From Brachionus plicatilis (taxonomy: Eukaryota; Rotifera; Eurotatoria; Ploima; Brachionidae), in assembly GCA_010279815.1 (NCBI GenBank), contig QEOQ01000141.1, forward strand, positions 1,640,653-1,704,652: 64,000 nt of DNA, written 5' to 3'. Below the pieces are notes generated by a model. That model had not been told where the DNA came from. It searched no databases and saw nothing but the letters and a program-made list of their open reading frames with translations. Position 1 is the stretch's first letter; each line of letters opens with the position of its first letter. A program made the translations under genes and the position numbers. Shown here in pieces: positions 22,301 to 31,455 of the stretch.

Positions 22301-24761
22301 CATATTCACAAATAAAAGATGTGAATTCGATTGAGTCTTTGTGAACTGGAATTTGATGGAATGCTGACTTCAAATCGGCTTTTGTAAATGTATCGGATTC
22401 ATTGATCTTATTATACATGTCACTGATCGAAGGAATTGGATAATTGTCATCTTTTATGACCTTGTTGAGCTCTTTGTAGTCCACTGTGAGCCTTATCGAA
22501 CCATCTGGTTTGTCGACTACTCTTATCGGTGAACACCATTCGCTCTTGCTCTCTCGGATGATTCCAGCTTTGAGGAGCTTATCAATCTCAAGTCGAACTT
22601 TTTCTTTTAGATTGTATGGTAGAGGACGACTTTTACATCGGATCGGTCGTTGATTAGCCTCTTTAAAATCGATTTTGAACGCACAGTCGTAATTAACTTC
22701 GGGCTTCAAATCGGTAACGGAATGAGCGGAAATTTTTTTAAATTCAGATTCGATAGCTTGTTTGGCTTGTTCAAATTCCATCTCAACTTCATTCACCATT
22801 TCAATTGAATTAATATGAATCGAATCGTCGTTTATAAATGATACCTTCTTTTCGAGCACTTTTTCATCTTGGATTGCTGAAGTATTTTTAATTTGGATTT
22901 CATCAGTACACTGTGAAACTGTCGGTACCACTTCTACATTGGGCGAAACCACATTAATTGAGGATTTATCTTCAGTTTGGTTTTGTTTAACATTCAACAA
23001 TTCAATCGATTCATCAGATTTTTCACTGTGAATATTTAGTCTTTTACTCGCTCTTTGAATATTGGCTCTAAATTTGCGTTCTTCCATTTCACTCTTGAAT
23101 ATCTCCATGACGACCGAAGAATATTCTTTTAGTATCGTGTGGATTCCATCAAACTTTTGTTTTAGGGCTGGAATACGCTTGATAATGTCTCGACCAAGTA
23201 AACACTGATAACCAGAGACATTTTCCGTAACCCATATCTTTGTGTTCCTCAAATCCAATTCTGGTACAATTAAACATCGTTTTAATCTCAATGTTCCCAA
23301 AACTTTGATTTCACCACTCACAGAAGTCAATTTGTTCTGGCTGGTTTCTAACACAGTGTCTGGATCGTGGCGTTTTATCAACAAAAAGGTTTTCTCGTCG
23401 ATTATTGACAAATCCGCGCCACTATCGCACATATAGTTGACGAGTGTATTATTAAATAAGGCTTGACCTCCGATTGGTTTATTCGGCTCGGAAATTCTTC
23501 CGAACACTCGTTTAACCGACATAATTTTTTCTTGTTGTTGTGTCTGTAGTTGCGGCTGTTTTGGAGTTGGTTGAACACTTGTATTCAAATTGTTTTGTTG
23601 AAAACCATTGTTGGATGGTTTAACGTAGTTCTTGTTGTAACCCATATTCGGTTTGTAATTCTGGTTCGTTTGTGTTTGAAACTGAGGTTTCTTCGGTTGA
23701 GCAAAATTGTCACTCTCACTCGATACAAAACGACCATCACTTTGACTCGATGTTTCATAGCTCGAATTTTTGCATTCGGCATAATCGATCAAATCGTGTA
23801 ATTTGAATGACTCGTCCTTCTTAATTTTTCTCATTTTTAACATCTTTGAACGAACGGTTTCACGTAATCTTTGATTCAAAAGACCAGCTGCGAATCTTTC
23901 TTGCATTACCCTATCAATGTCTTCCGAGTCACTAACATTTGGAAAGATTTTTTTGACAATTCGACTAACTGACTGTCCAAATGATACAATTGATTCTTTA
24001 GGCGATTGTCTACAATGTGTCAACATCTCAAAATTCATCTCCGATTCTTTTTGTTTCACTGTGAAAGCTTCGACTAAAATCGATTTGAATTCATCAAATG
24101 AAACTTTTTTTTGAATGAGATCGTTTAAATTACGAACTCTTCTAAGAACTTTGCTCTCGATATAGCTAATTGCAATATCGACCCATTCAGACTTGTCAAA
24201 ACATCTTAGAAAAATTTCTAGTTGTATCAACCATGAGTTAAGGTCCATGCCTTCTCTGAACATGTCTGGAACCTTGATTGATTTGTTTACCATGTTGCTT
24301 CCACTTGTATCTTGCACGGTCGAATTGTTCCGTGATGTATCAAGTTGCATGGTATTATAAACGTTAAAGTTGGAGTTGGAGTTCGGCGTGGAGTGCCTCC
24401 CTTTTTTGAATAATTTGAACACTAATATCAGCACTGTGATAATGCCAATCAAACAGGCTGTTTCTCTTGGTATGCTAGCGACAACGGCATAACCATAATA
24501 CAAAAGATACATGACTGAACGGTGTATAATTGAAACAACACGCTCAGTAAATGTTTGTTGATTGAGGCCAAGAATCGCCAAAACGCTCGATGGGACTATC
24601 GACGTAAAAAACATCATTGCCAACACGGTGATTCGATCGATTGGACCATTTACCATTTTTGAAAGAAAAGGAAGAAGAACTTTACAAAAATTGATAAGGA
24701 AAGATATGATTAAATAGGATATATCGATAAGATAATCCTGTAATGTAATTAATTTTTTCAC
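19389..24761 (-). CDS. Gag-Pol polyprotein of the Ty3/gypsy element
   Basis: 1790 residues in one frame, no frameshift. Residues about 10-116 hold four hydrophobic segments (such as ISYLIISFLINFCKVLLPFL and ACLIGIITVLILVFKLF), unusual for a Gag. A retrotransposon Gag domain follows at about 165-335, then a Gln/Asn-rich stretch with no CCHC knuckle. The protease has CDSGADLS near 444. Reverse transcriptase has TKADLKSAFHQIPV and the active-site FFDD near 858. RNase H has STDASEDGYGAVL near 1025. Integrase has an H-H-C-C finger (HSSIFNGHLG to CDVCQKTK) and a D,D,E core (DLSGPF about 1357, SDGGKQYQSK, SERTIRTLK about 1452). A GPY/F-like block YYGPFVIVG is near 1625, and the tail is Ser-rich and basic. 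All catalytic motifs look intact, so the copy may be active. Confidence 0.95.
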   Translation of the reverse strand: MKKLITLQDYLIDISYLIISFLINFCKVLLPFLSKMVNGPIDRITVLAMMFFTSIVPSSVLAILGLNQQTFTERVVSIIHRSVMYLLYYGYAVVASIPRETACLIGIITVLILVFKLFKKGRHSTPNSNSNFNVYNTMQLDTSRNNSTVQDTSGSNMVNKSIKVPDMFREGMDLNSWLIQLEIFLRCFDKSEWVDIAISYIESKVLRRVRNLNDLIQKKVSFDEFKSILVEAFTVKQKESEMNFEMLTHCRQSPKESIVSFGQSVSRIVKKIFPNVSDSEDIDRVMQERFAAGLLNQRLRETVRSKMLKMRKIKKDESFKLHDLIDYAECKNSSYETSSQSDGRFVSSESDNFAQPKKPQFQTQTNQNYKPNMGYNKNYVKPSNNGFQQNNLNTSVQPTPKQPQLQTQQQEKIMSVKRVFGRISEPNKPIGGQALFNNTLVNYMCDSGADLSIIDEKTFLLIKRHDPDTVLETSQNKLTSVSGEIKVLGTLRLKRCLIVPELDLRNTKIWVTENVSGYQCLLGRDIIKRIPALKQKFDGIHTILKEYSSVVMEIFKSEMEERKFRANIQRASKRLNIHSEKSDESIELLNVKQNQTEDKSSINVVSPNVEVVPTVSQCTDEIQIKNTSAIQDEKVLEKKVSFINDDSIHINSIEMVNEVEMEFEQAKQAIESEFKKISAHSVTDLKPEVNYDCAFKIDFKEANQRPIRCKSRPLPYNLKEKVRLEIDKLLKAGIIRESKSEWCSPIRVVDKPDGSIRLTVDYKELNKVIKDDNYPIPSISDMYNKINESDTFTKADLKSAFHQIPVHKDSIEFTSFICEYGVFEYVSMPMGIKTAPACFQRFIEKTLKIFIDNGTLGVFFDDTIIHSNSKKNGLKFHVDTVMDVLNTLENRRLKISYEKSVTLSNEIKLLGHMISDHQIKPDPDRSQCVEQRPKPITVNDLQSWLGASNQYRKFIPMYAELVKPLYDLLCLKDVPKNLRKKNGAVNGKKVLLNWNLEAEESFVKLKETLCSELVLALPDFSKPFILSTDASEDGYGAVLEQFIDGQLKPIAYFSKNYTPTQKKYSTSEKEMLALVMGIEYFHQCLYGILFTVKTDHLPLTWLPNKKNIQSRLERWFLRLSIYNFVIEYKPGRENVVPDWLSRPPTDQIDENDYLDNVVAVVRQMFDEEETQDDEDEVESSASDQDENAITIANNPSSVNINEFQSLNDEQLKDKDIQWIKNLIQTHGETKPKLSIFENVTCRILFKQYDNLMIVEGILYRNSEDRNGYKITQFVLPKQISVMIIKQVHSSIFNGHLGKSKTTHKIIERFYRPFLKDEIKNFIKHCDVCQKTKITQPKRLAELMYLTPTNPNELITTDLSGPFKLTIRGNKHIQVIVDHFSKFVAFFALKNIKAPLVANNAVNGWCCKYGIPGAILSDGGKQYQSKLLELVYDHLDIRKLKTTPFHPQCDGQSERTIRTLKSMIRAYVDADQTDWDLNLEKLAFAYNTAVHSVTKQTPFEMMFGRRPRLPIDLVIPTLDQVDRTPILQEYQVINDLGVVTVLEDIEQKIEQNVPIVAHNYLNDLKAKLEICYEAVRTNRNCRMDKAKLEHDRKIRKFEYKVGDYVLTDHPKLKKGHSHGLAHKYYGPFVIVGINENKVDYFIRLASSPRSKIKQIHKNRLKLYFHSGPSLETIKEEHEDEHVQSHKRKYRKDPNKPRWTKSSTNPRITVNSSDAESCSSTESSSASLTENEEIQTNSKRLSNHSDSSSNGSQIKSTKKRKVLKKTKPDASQSKIVRRSSRIVKPPERLTYN

Positions 24762-24843
24762 GTTTTTAAACTTTAATGTAAATTAAAGTGTGACTTAAAG
24801 CACGTGATTTTGTGGGGGTGAAAAAGAAAATTTTAGAAAAATT

Positions 24844-24861
24844 TTACACCTAGGGACGCCA
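24844..24861 (-). other. Primer binding site
   Basis: One base inside the 5' LTR the element reads TGGCGTCCCTAGGTG, beginning with the TGG that pairs with the CCA end of a tRNA. I cannot name the tRNA from memory with confidence. Confidence 0.7.
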
Positions 24862-24862
24862 C

Positions 24863-25198
24863 TTTTAAAGTTCAAGTACGGCTTTACTTGTCTTTAAATC
24901 AGATTGGGGTAAAGACCTTAGGGAAGGGACAACTAAATGAAAGTATAATATATTTTATAAACTTTATTAATCACCGTGGCCGCTTCTAGCCTTTACAAAT
25001 TATAAAGAAAAGAGAAAAGAGAAAACAAATAAAGAGAAATAATAAATGAGATCTCGAAAACTAAATTATATTTGAATTATACACTGTGATTTTATACTTG
25101 AAATCCATTCAGTAATTAACTGTATGGTTTTCAACTATACACAGCAAAACTTAATACTCTTTTGGAAAATAGATGTAGTCATAATAAGGACTACAACA
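24863..25198 (-). repeat. 5' LTR of the Ty3/gypsy element
   Basis: 336 bp and, by reading, identical to the other LTR. It contains CACTGTGA at 25082 and CACCGTG at 24972. It should hold the promoter; I cannot point to a specific TATA box in this AT-rich sequence. Confidence 0.93.
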
Positions 25199-25593
25199 TC
25201 TGGATTCCAATAGTCCCATTCATCTTAACAGGTACCAAAAAATAGCTGTTCTGATTTAAGCAATGCTACAAGAGTAAAAAAAACTAAATTTTCAAGCACT
25301 TAATTTTTCAAATATTCTATTAAAATTTGAATACTTTTAAATTATAAGTTGAATTTTTCTAAAATTCAAGTTGATTTTTAAATTATAGTTAAGTTCGAAT
25401 TTTAATTAAAAAAAAGACAGTTTTCGAATTTAATTTCAAAAATAAAAGCAAATCAAATATAAATTCAAATTTATCTTATATTCAAGATTTTATTCGAATA
25501 TTCTACTTTTTCAATAGTCCTTTCAAATTTTTTATGTATTCAAGTTTCAATTTGTGTCCAAAAAGCTAATTCGATTTCATCACTAGGGACTGG

Positions 25594-26116
25594 GCTTATG
25601 GCTATTTAACACTAGAATCCCTGGTTAATGTCCAAGAATGTACAGTAGTTAATAAAAAAACTAAAATATTTGTTATCTTTGTTTAATCTGTAAAAGTGAT
25701 ATTGTTTTTGAAGCTGTAGATGCTGAGATTTTTGATTTTTAATTGATATTTGAAGAAAAAAGATCTCGACATTAGGTGAATATTGATTTATTAAGGCAAA
25801 ATAATTTATTTAAAATTTTAATTATTTAAAAATCTTCCTTAATTTTGAGAAAAAAAATTTTTTAATCTTTGTAACATTACAGTGGTTTAAAAAAAAATAG
25901 AAATTAAATAATTAAATATTTTTTTAGGAACAGGTTGAACGTTTTAAGTTAAGTTTTTATCAAGTAAATCTAAAAAACAAATAACTAATAAAATTAAGCT
26001 GGCTGACCGGCTCTAAACCTTAATACCTGCTTAAGAAATAACAATATTATATAAAAATCTTTAAAAAAAAATGAATACATATTGAGAACAATTTGACATG
26101 AAACAAAAAATGGTAT
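25594..26116. other. AT-rich intergenic sequence
   Basis: Nothing recognised; contains the 3' flank of the ILRUN-like gene. Confidence 0.5.
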
Positions 26117-28937
26117 TCAACTAAACATGTCATCATAGAAATCGGGCCTTTTTTCTTCTTCTTCAATGGGTTGATTTTGATTCCGATTTAACGAACTTGC
26201 TTCAGGTAGAAAATTAGAATTGGTATCCAGACAAAATATGTTCGGTTTGTTCACATTTGGATCAGAATGATTTAAGTTTTCCGGTTTTTTTGACTGATTC
26301 AGAAAGCCATTGACTGAGCTTGACACATGTCGATTAATGGCATTGTTGCTGATGCAATTTTCTGAATTACCCATCATATTTACATTGTTTAATTGCTGAA
26401 TGCAATCTAGCAGGCCGTTCTCTTCAACATTCAGCAACAACCAAATCGGGTCGCCGAAAGGCTGATCATATCTTGTATAGGTCCGATACTGGCACTGATA
26501 AATTCCACATTGCTGCGGTGATTTTAAACTTATGCTCACGTCCATGGTCTCTTGAGGCTCCAATTCTTTCAAATCAATTGCTAGAGGCCTTTCGTTTTCG
26601 TTGGAGAAAAAACTACTGGTGTTATTGGGCGACTGACACGTAAGAGTGGCTGGACTAAAATTGTATCCATTCACATATTTTAATTGACAACCAAGGGGCC
26701 ATTTATTAATTCCTTAAAAGTAGTAAAAATTTTAATTCTTTTTCTTTTATTTAAAATTAATTTTGTTTTTTAATTTTCGGCCTTCAAATCCGGAATTCTA
26801 CAGTGATTGTCTTTCATTTACCTAACACTAGAAGATCCGAGAAGTTTTTAGGACTTAAGAAATTGGCAAAATAAAAAACCAAAAAAAATTATCCAATTTT
26901 TTTATTCCCTGATTTATTTCCAGATTTAGTAATTTACGATAATTTACGTAAAAAAATAGAAAATTTACCAAATTTTACGTAAAATATTGTAAATTTACGT
27001 AAATTTACAAGAGTAAAAAAACGTAAATTTATCAGATTTTACCTAAAATTTGGTAAATTTCGGACATTTTACGTAAATTTATTTAAAAAAAAAAGTCCAA
27101 AAAATTGAAATAATTTGGCACTTCAAATGAAATGACATAGAAATGAAATTGCACCTTCGGTATTCAATTTGATTTCAATTTTTTGGACATTTTTTTTTAC
27201 ATAAATTTACAATATTTTACGTAAAATTTGGTAAATTTACTATTTTTTACGTAAATTATCGTAAATTACTAAATCCGGAACACCACTGTAATATTAAAAA
27301 AGTAATGTAATTGTTTTAAAGATTTAAATATTTAATAATTAGTAAGCATGTAAAAAATATTATTACAAAGACTCATGAAGTTTTTAGACTTGTCAAAAAT
27401 TATTTAATGTTTTTCACTAATTTTGTCCTTTGTTTCAGTAGTTTTTTAAAATACTTGAATTAATTAATTTTTTTTATTTTCATATTACAATAAAAGATAA
27501 AAAAAGTAGCCATAAAAACTCTTTTTATTTGGAATAAATAGAAGTTTAAAGGATTCTTAATAGTTATAATAAATTTGGTCTCTGACATTTTTTTTCTATT
27601 TGGTTCTTATTTTTTCCTAGGATTCAGCAATTTCTATGCTGCTTGAATTAATTTTATAATGTTGTTTTATTAAAAACAAAAAATTACGATTAAAAAATAA
27701 TAAAAAAAAAGAATTTTTTCATTTAATATTATTTTGACTTCTCGGGTCTTAGTGGTTAAGTAAAAAAAATTAAATTTTCAAGTGTTGATTTTACCAAATT
27801 TTATAATAAATTAAGTGCAAGTGAAAAATCAAGAATTTTCAAAAATTATCGTAATTTTAAATTATTTTAGCTTAATTTTTGTTAAAATTAAAATTGCAAA
27901 TCTTAGTTTTAAAATTATGTTGTAATTGCTTTATTTGAAATAAATAAATTTTTAAGAAAAACTTAACTTTTTTAACCAAATAAACTATTTTTCATGAATT
28001 TTTACGTATAAAAAAATACCTACTTTTTCCTATCATAATTTTTAAGAAATTTACAATAGACATGCTAAGTCGACACTAAGCGGTTTAGGCTCGAGAGAAT
28101 AATTAAAAGAAATTGATCCATTTTAATAAGTTTTATTTTTATTAATGTAAACATTATAATCGTAAATATAACAGGAAAGTTAAATAAGTGCAAAATAAAT
28201 TACTCAGTTCCTAAAATAAAATGCCGCTTCTTAAATACAAAAAAAAAACGCTTAATAAACTAATAAAAATTTAATTGCTTATTTTATGAGAAGAGTTATG
28301 GTTATATGAAGAACCATGACAATTTAAAAAGTTATAATTGAAAATTAAAAAAAAAATTTAAACATGCTGGAAAAATTAAAAAATTTAATTTTTTAAATTT
28401 AAAAAAAAAATTTATTTTATTATTTTTACTTAAATAAACAAAATTGTTTAATTGTTGATTTTTTACTTTAAGGCATTTATGCAAATTGACGTAAAATTCT
28501 TGTGACAAATCACCACTTAAATTCTTGTCAAAAAATAAAAAAATTTTCTTCAACCTACCTGTGTTTTTTATTCGCCAAGTTTTTATAAAATTTGTGTTCG
28601 GTGCCACCGATTCACCTTCTCCGATGGTGATATCGCACAAAAATTGCATATCAGGTAGTTCATTGGAGTTGTGCGTTTCGGCGATAAACTGTGGCGGGCT
28701 ATTGGAATAGTTCGATGCATTGGCTGCAGCGGCCGCTGCTGTTTCGTACTCGTAATAGGCCCACAGTGCCGAGTTTAAGTTCCATTCGGCTAAATCAAGG
28801 TAAAAACAGCAGCCTTCGGTGCTTAGTTGAGTGTTGGACAAGCGTTTGAACTCGTTAATCAAGTAGTCTTTGTCATTGGTGTTCATTGTGCGAAATTGGC
28901 ACATAATCATGTCCAAATCTGAGTTGTCCACGTCCAT
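26117..28937 (-). CDS. ILRUN: ILRUN/C6orf106 homologue (UBA-like plus NBR1-like domain)
   Basis: Exons 28937-28559 and 26712-26117, phase 1, 324 residues. The first exon has a UBA-like helical domain (about residues 20-70: DKDYLINEFKRL, CCFYLDLAEWNLNSALWAYY) and the start of the NBR1-type FW domain (DITIGEGESVAPNTNFIKTW). The junction restores IKNTGINKWPLGCQLKYV, and the domain continues through LEPQETMDVSISLKSPQQCG and YQCQYRT. The Ser/Asn-rich tail is disordered. In vertebrates ILRUN restrains IRF3/NF-kB-dependent cytokine transcription; the role in this animal is inference. A poly-Ala run (residues about 67-73) is lineage-specific. The 1.85 kb intron carries a foldback at about 26905-27290. 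Confidence 0.93.
26905..27290. mobile_element. ACGTAAA-type foldback MITE in the ILRUN intron
   Basis: The right end reads ACTAAATCCGGAACACCACTG followed by TA when taken as overlapping pieces; the left arm starts CCAGATTTAGTAATTTACG near 26928 and matches the inverted right arm through several TTTACGTAAA and GGTAAATTT steps. The left tip (26905-26927) is diverged from the expected CAGTGGTGTTCC. The right-hand TA and the arm repeats place it with the Tc1/mariner-type MITEs at 4001 and 5636. Confidence 0.75.
27291..28558 (-). other. Remainder of the ILRUN intron
   Basis: AT-rich sequence bounded by the donor G|GTAGGT at 28558. No other element or exon recognised. Confidence 0.55.
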
Positions 28938-29669
28938 TATACCAAAAGTTGAGAGTATTTTTTTTTCTTATTAGCTTAGTTGTTCAGTGAAGGAGGGGTT
29001 GGATTTGTTACAGTAATGAATGAGTTCTACTTTGAAAAATAAAAAAAATCGCAATTAATTAATTATTATGATGATTAAGAAGTATATATTCCAAATTATT
29101 CTACTAATATGGTGAATAATTCAAAGAGCATTTTAAAATTAGCTTTTGTTCTTTATTTTCAAACGCATATATTAATTTAAGCAAAACCTACATATACACT
29201 CTACACAATGAAAATGTTGCAAGAAAATTTTTTATGAACATGGTTCATATTTTTTTATTTCATAATGATGTTTTTATTTTTGTCTCATTTTGATTCATTG
29301 ACAAGTAAAATATGAAAAAGCAGCGTAGCCAGAGATGGACCGAGAACAGCTCAATTGAATTCAGTAAAATTGTGCATTTTCATAAAAAAAAAATACATTT
29401 TTTTAATTCATCTAACTCAAAAATTAAAAAATTTTTTTTTTTAAATTTCATCTAATAAAATTAAATTATTGAAAATTTTTGTCTGTCACCTTGAAAATGT
29501 CTGAAAATGTCACGCCCATGCTTTACACATTGCATTTTGAATTTTTGAAATTTTTTATTTATTTTTTTAAAAATTTTCCATAATTACATAAAAGGAACTT
29601 CTTTTGATATTTTCTTAAATCATTCATTTTTAATAGTCAATCAATTTAAAAATAGAAACGATAGTTTTG
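28938..29669. other. AT-rich intergenic sequence upstream of ILRUN
   Basis: Promoter-side flank of the ILRUN-like gene. No recognisable element. Confidence 0.5.
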
Positions 29670-29681
29670 GGTCAAGTATTT

Positions 29682-30370
29682 TGACAACCAAAAATCTGCT
29701 CATTACAACCAAAAAACAGATTTTCACACACAACGTCTAAATTTTTTTTTTTGGTTGTGAAAATTTTTTTTTGTGTGCATTGAGAATTTTTACAAAAACA
29801 TTTCACATGAAGAAAAAATAAAAAAAAAAATAAAAAAAAGTTCAAAGTTCTAACAAATTTTTGGTCAAAATGCCAAAAATTCTAAATTTTGAACTTGAAG
29901 CAATTTTTGGAAATTTTTAAGAATTTAACGCTTATATGCTTAAAAAGCATCAAATACATTACCCAATGTCAAATTTGGTTAGTTGTACAATATGTAAGCA
30001 TCGGTCAAACCACAAAATGCGCCAAAAATATGAATTTTGTGTCTAAAGAGATTGTTACAATTTTGGTGAATGTCCTCATCGACTTAAGCTTTGTATTTGC
30101 CTAAAACAACGCGATCGATATATTCAAAAACATGCTTACTTTACTTTGGGTGAACATAATAGTCAATTAATAGATGGAGCGCGGCGTGGAATGACGCAAA
30201 AAGCCATTTTATATTCATATTTTTTTTGTGTAATGAGAAATTTTTTTGTGTGTATATTAAAATAAAATTGATTTTATAAAAATTTTAGAAGTTTTGATCT
30301 AGAATTTTTTTTTGTGTGTGAAAACCAGTTTTTTGGTTGTGAAAAACAGATTTTTGGTTGTCAAACGACT
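29682..30370. mobile_element. Foldback element with TTGACAACCAAAAA ends
   Basis: The left end TTGACAACCAAAAATCTG and a second step ACAACCAAAAAACAG are mirrored on the right by CTG/GGTTGTGAAAAACAG and TTTTTGGTTGTCAA. CGATAGTTTTGGGTC lies just outside the left end and CGATAGTTTTGAGTC just outside the right end, but with different spacers, so the exact target duplication is unclear. The interior is the zinc-finger pseudogene 29870-30205. Confidence 0.65.
29870..30205 (+). pseudogene. Transposon zinc-finger protein (MULE/FLYWCH type), decayed
   Basis: One frame from ATG 29870 runs through two TAA stops and encodes MPKILNFELEAIF, then CTICKHRSNHKMRQKYEFC, then GECPHRLKLCIC and GEHNSQL. The Cys pattern and CPxRLKL resemble the FLYWCH-like fingers at the start of Mutator-like transposases. 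The N-terminal PKxLxFEL block recurs at 56092, so both derive from one family. The transposase core is absent. Confidence 0.55.
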
Positions 30371-30768
30371 TTTACCGATAGTTTTGAGTCTAATCTAAAA
30401 GAGGTCCAAATTGGCCAAAAATTTCAAAATTTTTAGTTTTTTTTAAATTATTTTTTTTTATTTTTATAATCAATCCCTGGTCTGTTTATTCCTTTTAAAC
30501 GCTGTTTTATTTAAGCCGTCGAATATAGAGAGAAAAAAAGGCTAAAATGGTTTATCATCCTATTTTTCACCAAATGGATTTATAATTATTATTATTATTA
30601 TTATTTATTTAAATTTAAGTCACATTGACATTTATATTATAAAAATTAAAAAATTCAAATTACAAAATAAAATTAGTTTTAAAAATATTCCTAATTTTCA
30701 AAGAATTTACAATAGTGAGGAGCTTTAATTTTAATCACATTTAAATATTTTCTAATTGGCTTCGATTT
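30371..30768. other. AT-rich spacer with TAA/TTA microsatellite
   Basis: A short ATT microsatellite lies near 30583-30606. Otherwise nothing is visible. It ends in the 9-bp target duplication CTTCGATTT at 30760-30768. Confidence 0.6.
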
Positions 30769-31124
30769 GGGGTTGTGAAGTTCATTTCAATTCGATCGTT
30801 TCAATTCAGAAAAATTTGAATAACTTTTTTACTATAAGTAAAAATTTAGTTCTGTAAAGTGCTTAATGTTTAAGCAACTTTGCTTAATTCGAAAATATAT
30901 GTCTGCAAAAACTCTGCAATGTACTTACCCAGTTGATTAGAATACTTTTTAATGGCGTGCATAATGCAGAATATTGCAGAGTATTTTGCAGACCTATTTT
31001 ACTGCATTAAGCAAATTTGCTTATAATTAAGCATATTATAGAACTAAATTATCTTTTTTAGTAAAAAAGTTATTCAAGTTTTTCTGAATTGAAAAAATCG
31101 AATTGAAACGAACTTCACAACCCC
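30769..31124. mobile_element. MITE with 9-bp target duplication, copy 1 (356 bp)
   Basis: Ends GGGGTTGTGAAGTTCATTTC and its inverted copy ending CACAACCCC. Flanked by a perfect 9-bp duplication CTTCGATTT (30760-30768, 31125-31133). A near-identical copy is at 55707-56056 with a different 9-bp duplication. Nine-base duplications and G-initial ends are typical of Mutator-like transposases. The interior contains TGCAGA/TCTGCA palindromic steps and no coding sequence. Confidence 0.92.
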
Positions 31125-31455
31125 CTTCGATTTTATTTTGTATAAAATATCTTTAAAATTAACTTGAAATGCTTTTTCATAATTAAAAAATTATTTTTTT
31201 AGCAAAATTGTAAAATTAAAGTATCTTAAATAAAGTATTTTAAAGTGTATTAAAGTAGCTGTAAAATTCTAAAATTGAACGCTAAAATTGAATTTTAATG
31301 AGGTATTTAATATAGATCTCATTATCTATGTCACTGTCAGTTTATAAAATATGTCATTTTGTAAAATGACTTGGTTAATGATAAAATTTCAGAGAAAATA
31401 AATTGAGTTCATGTTTGGCTTGAAATGCAATTAGAATATTTTTCAATGAAAAAAT

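Larger units (their letters stand above)
18831..25198 (-). mobile_element. Full-length Ty3/gypsy LTR retrotransposon
   Basis: Two 336-bp LTRs (18831-19166, 24863-25198) bracket one 1790-codon Gag-Pol frame on the minus strand. A 4-bp duplication TCTG flanks the element (18827-18830, 25199-25202). A purine tract precedes the 3' LTR and a TGG-initiated primer site follows the 5' LTR. Both LTRs look identical by direct reading, which implies a very recent insertion. The LTR starts TG but ends AA rather than CA. No env-like frame is present. Confidence 0.95.
18470..25585. mobile_element. hAT-type element split by a Ty3/gypsy insertion
   Basis: Ends TAGTGATGAAATCGAAT (18470) and its inverted copy ending at 25585 are flanked by a perfect 8-bp duplication GGGACTGG (18462-18469 and 25586-25593). 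About 360 bp on the left and 385 bp on the right belong to this element; they are rich in ATTCGAAT/GAATATTC steps. The remaining 6.37 kb is the nested retrotransposon 18831-25198. The host element has no coding sequence, so it was itself non-autonomous. Confidence 0.9.

Noticed and set aside
18470..25585. Env-like third frame in the gypsy element
   Set aside because: Only 200 bp separate the Gag-Pol stop from the 3' LTR and no frame there is long enough.
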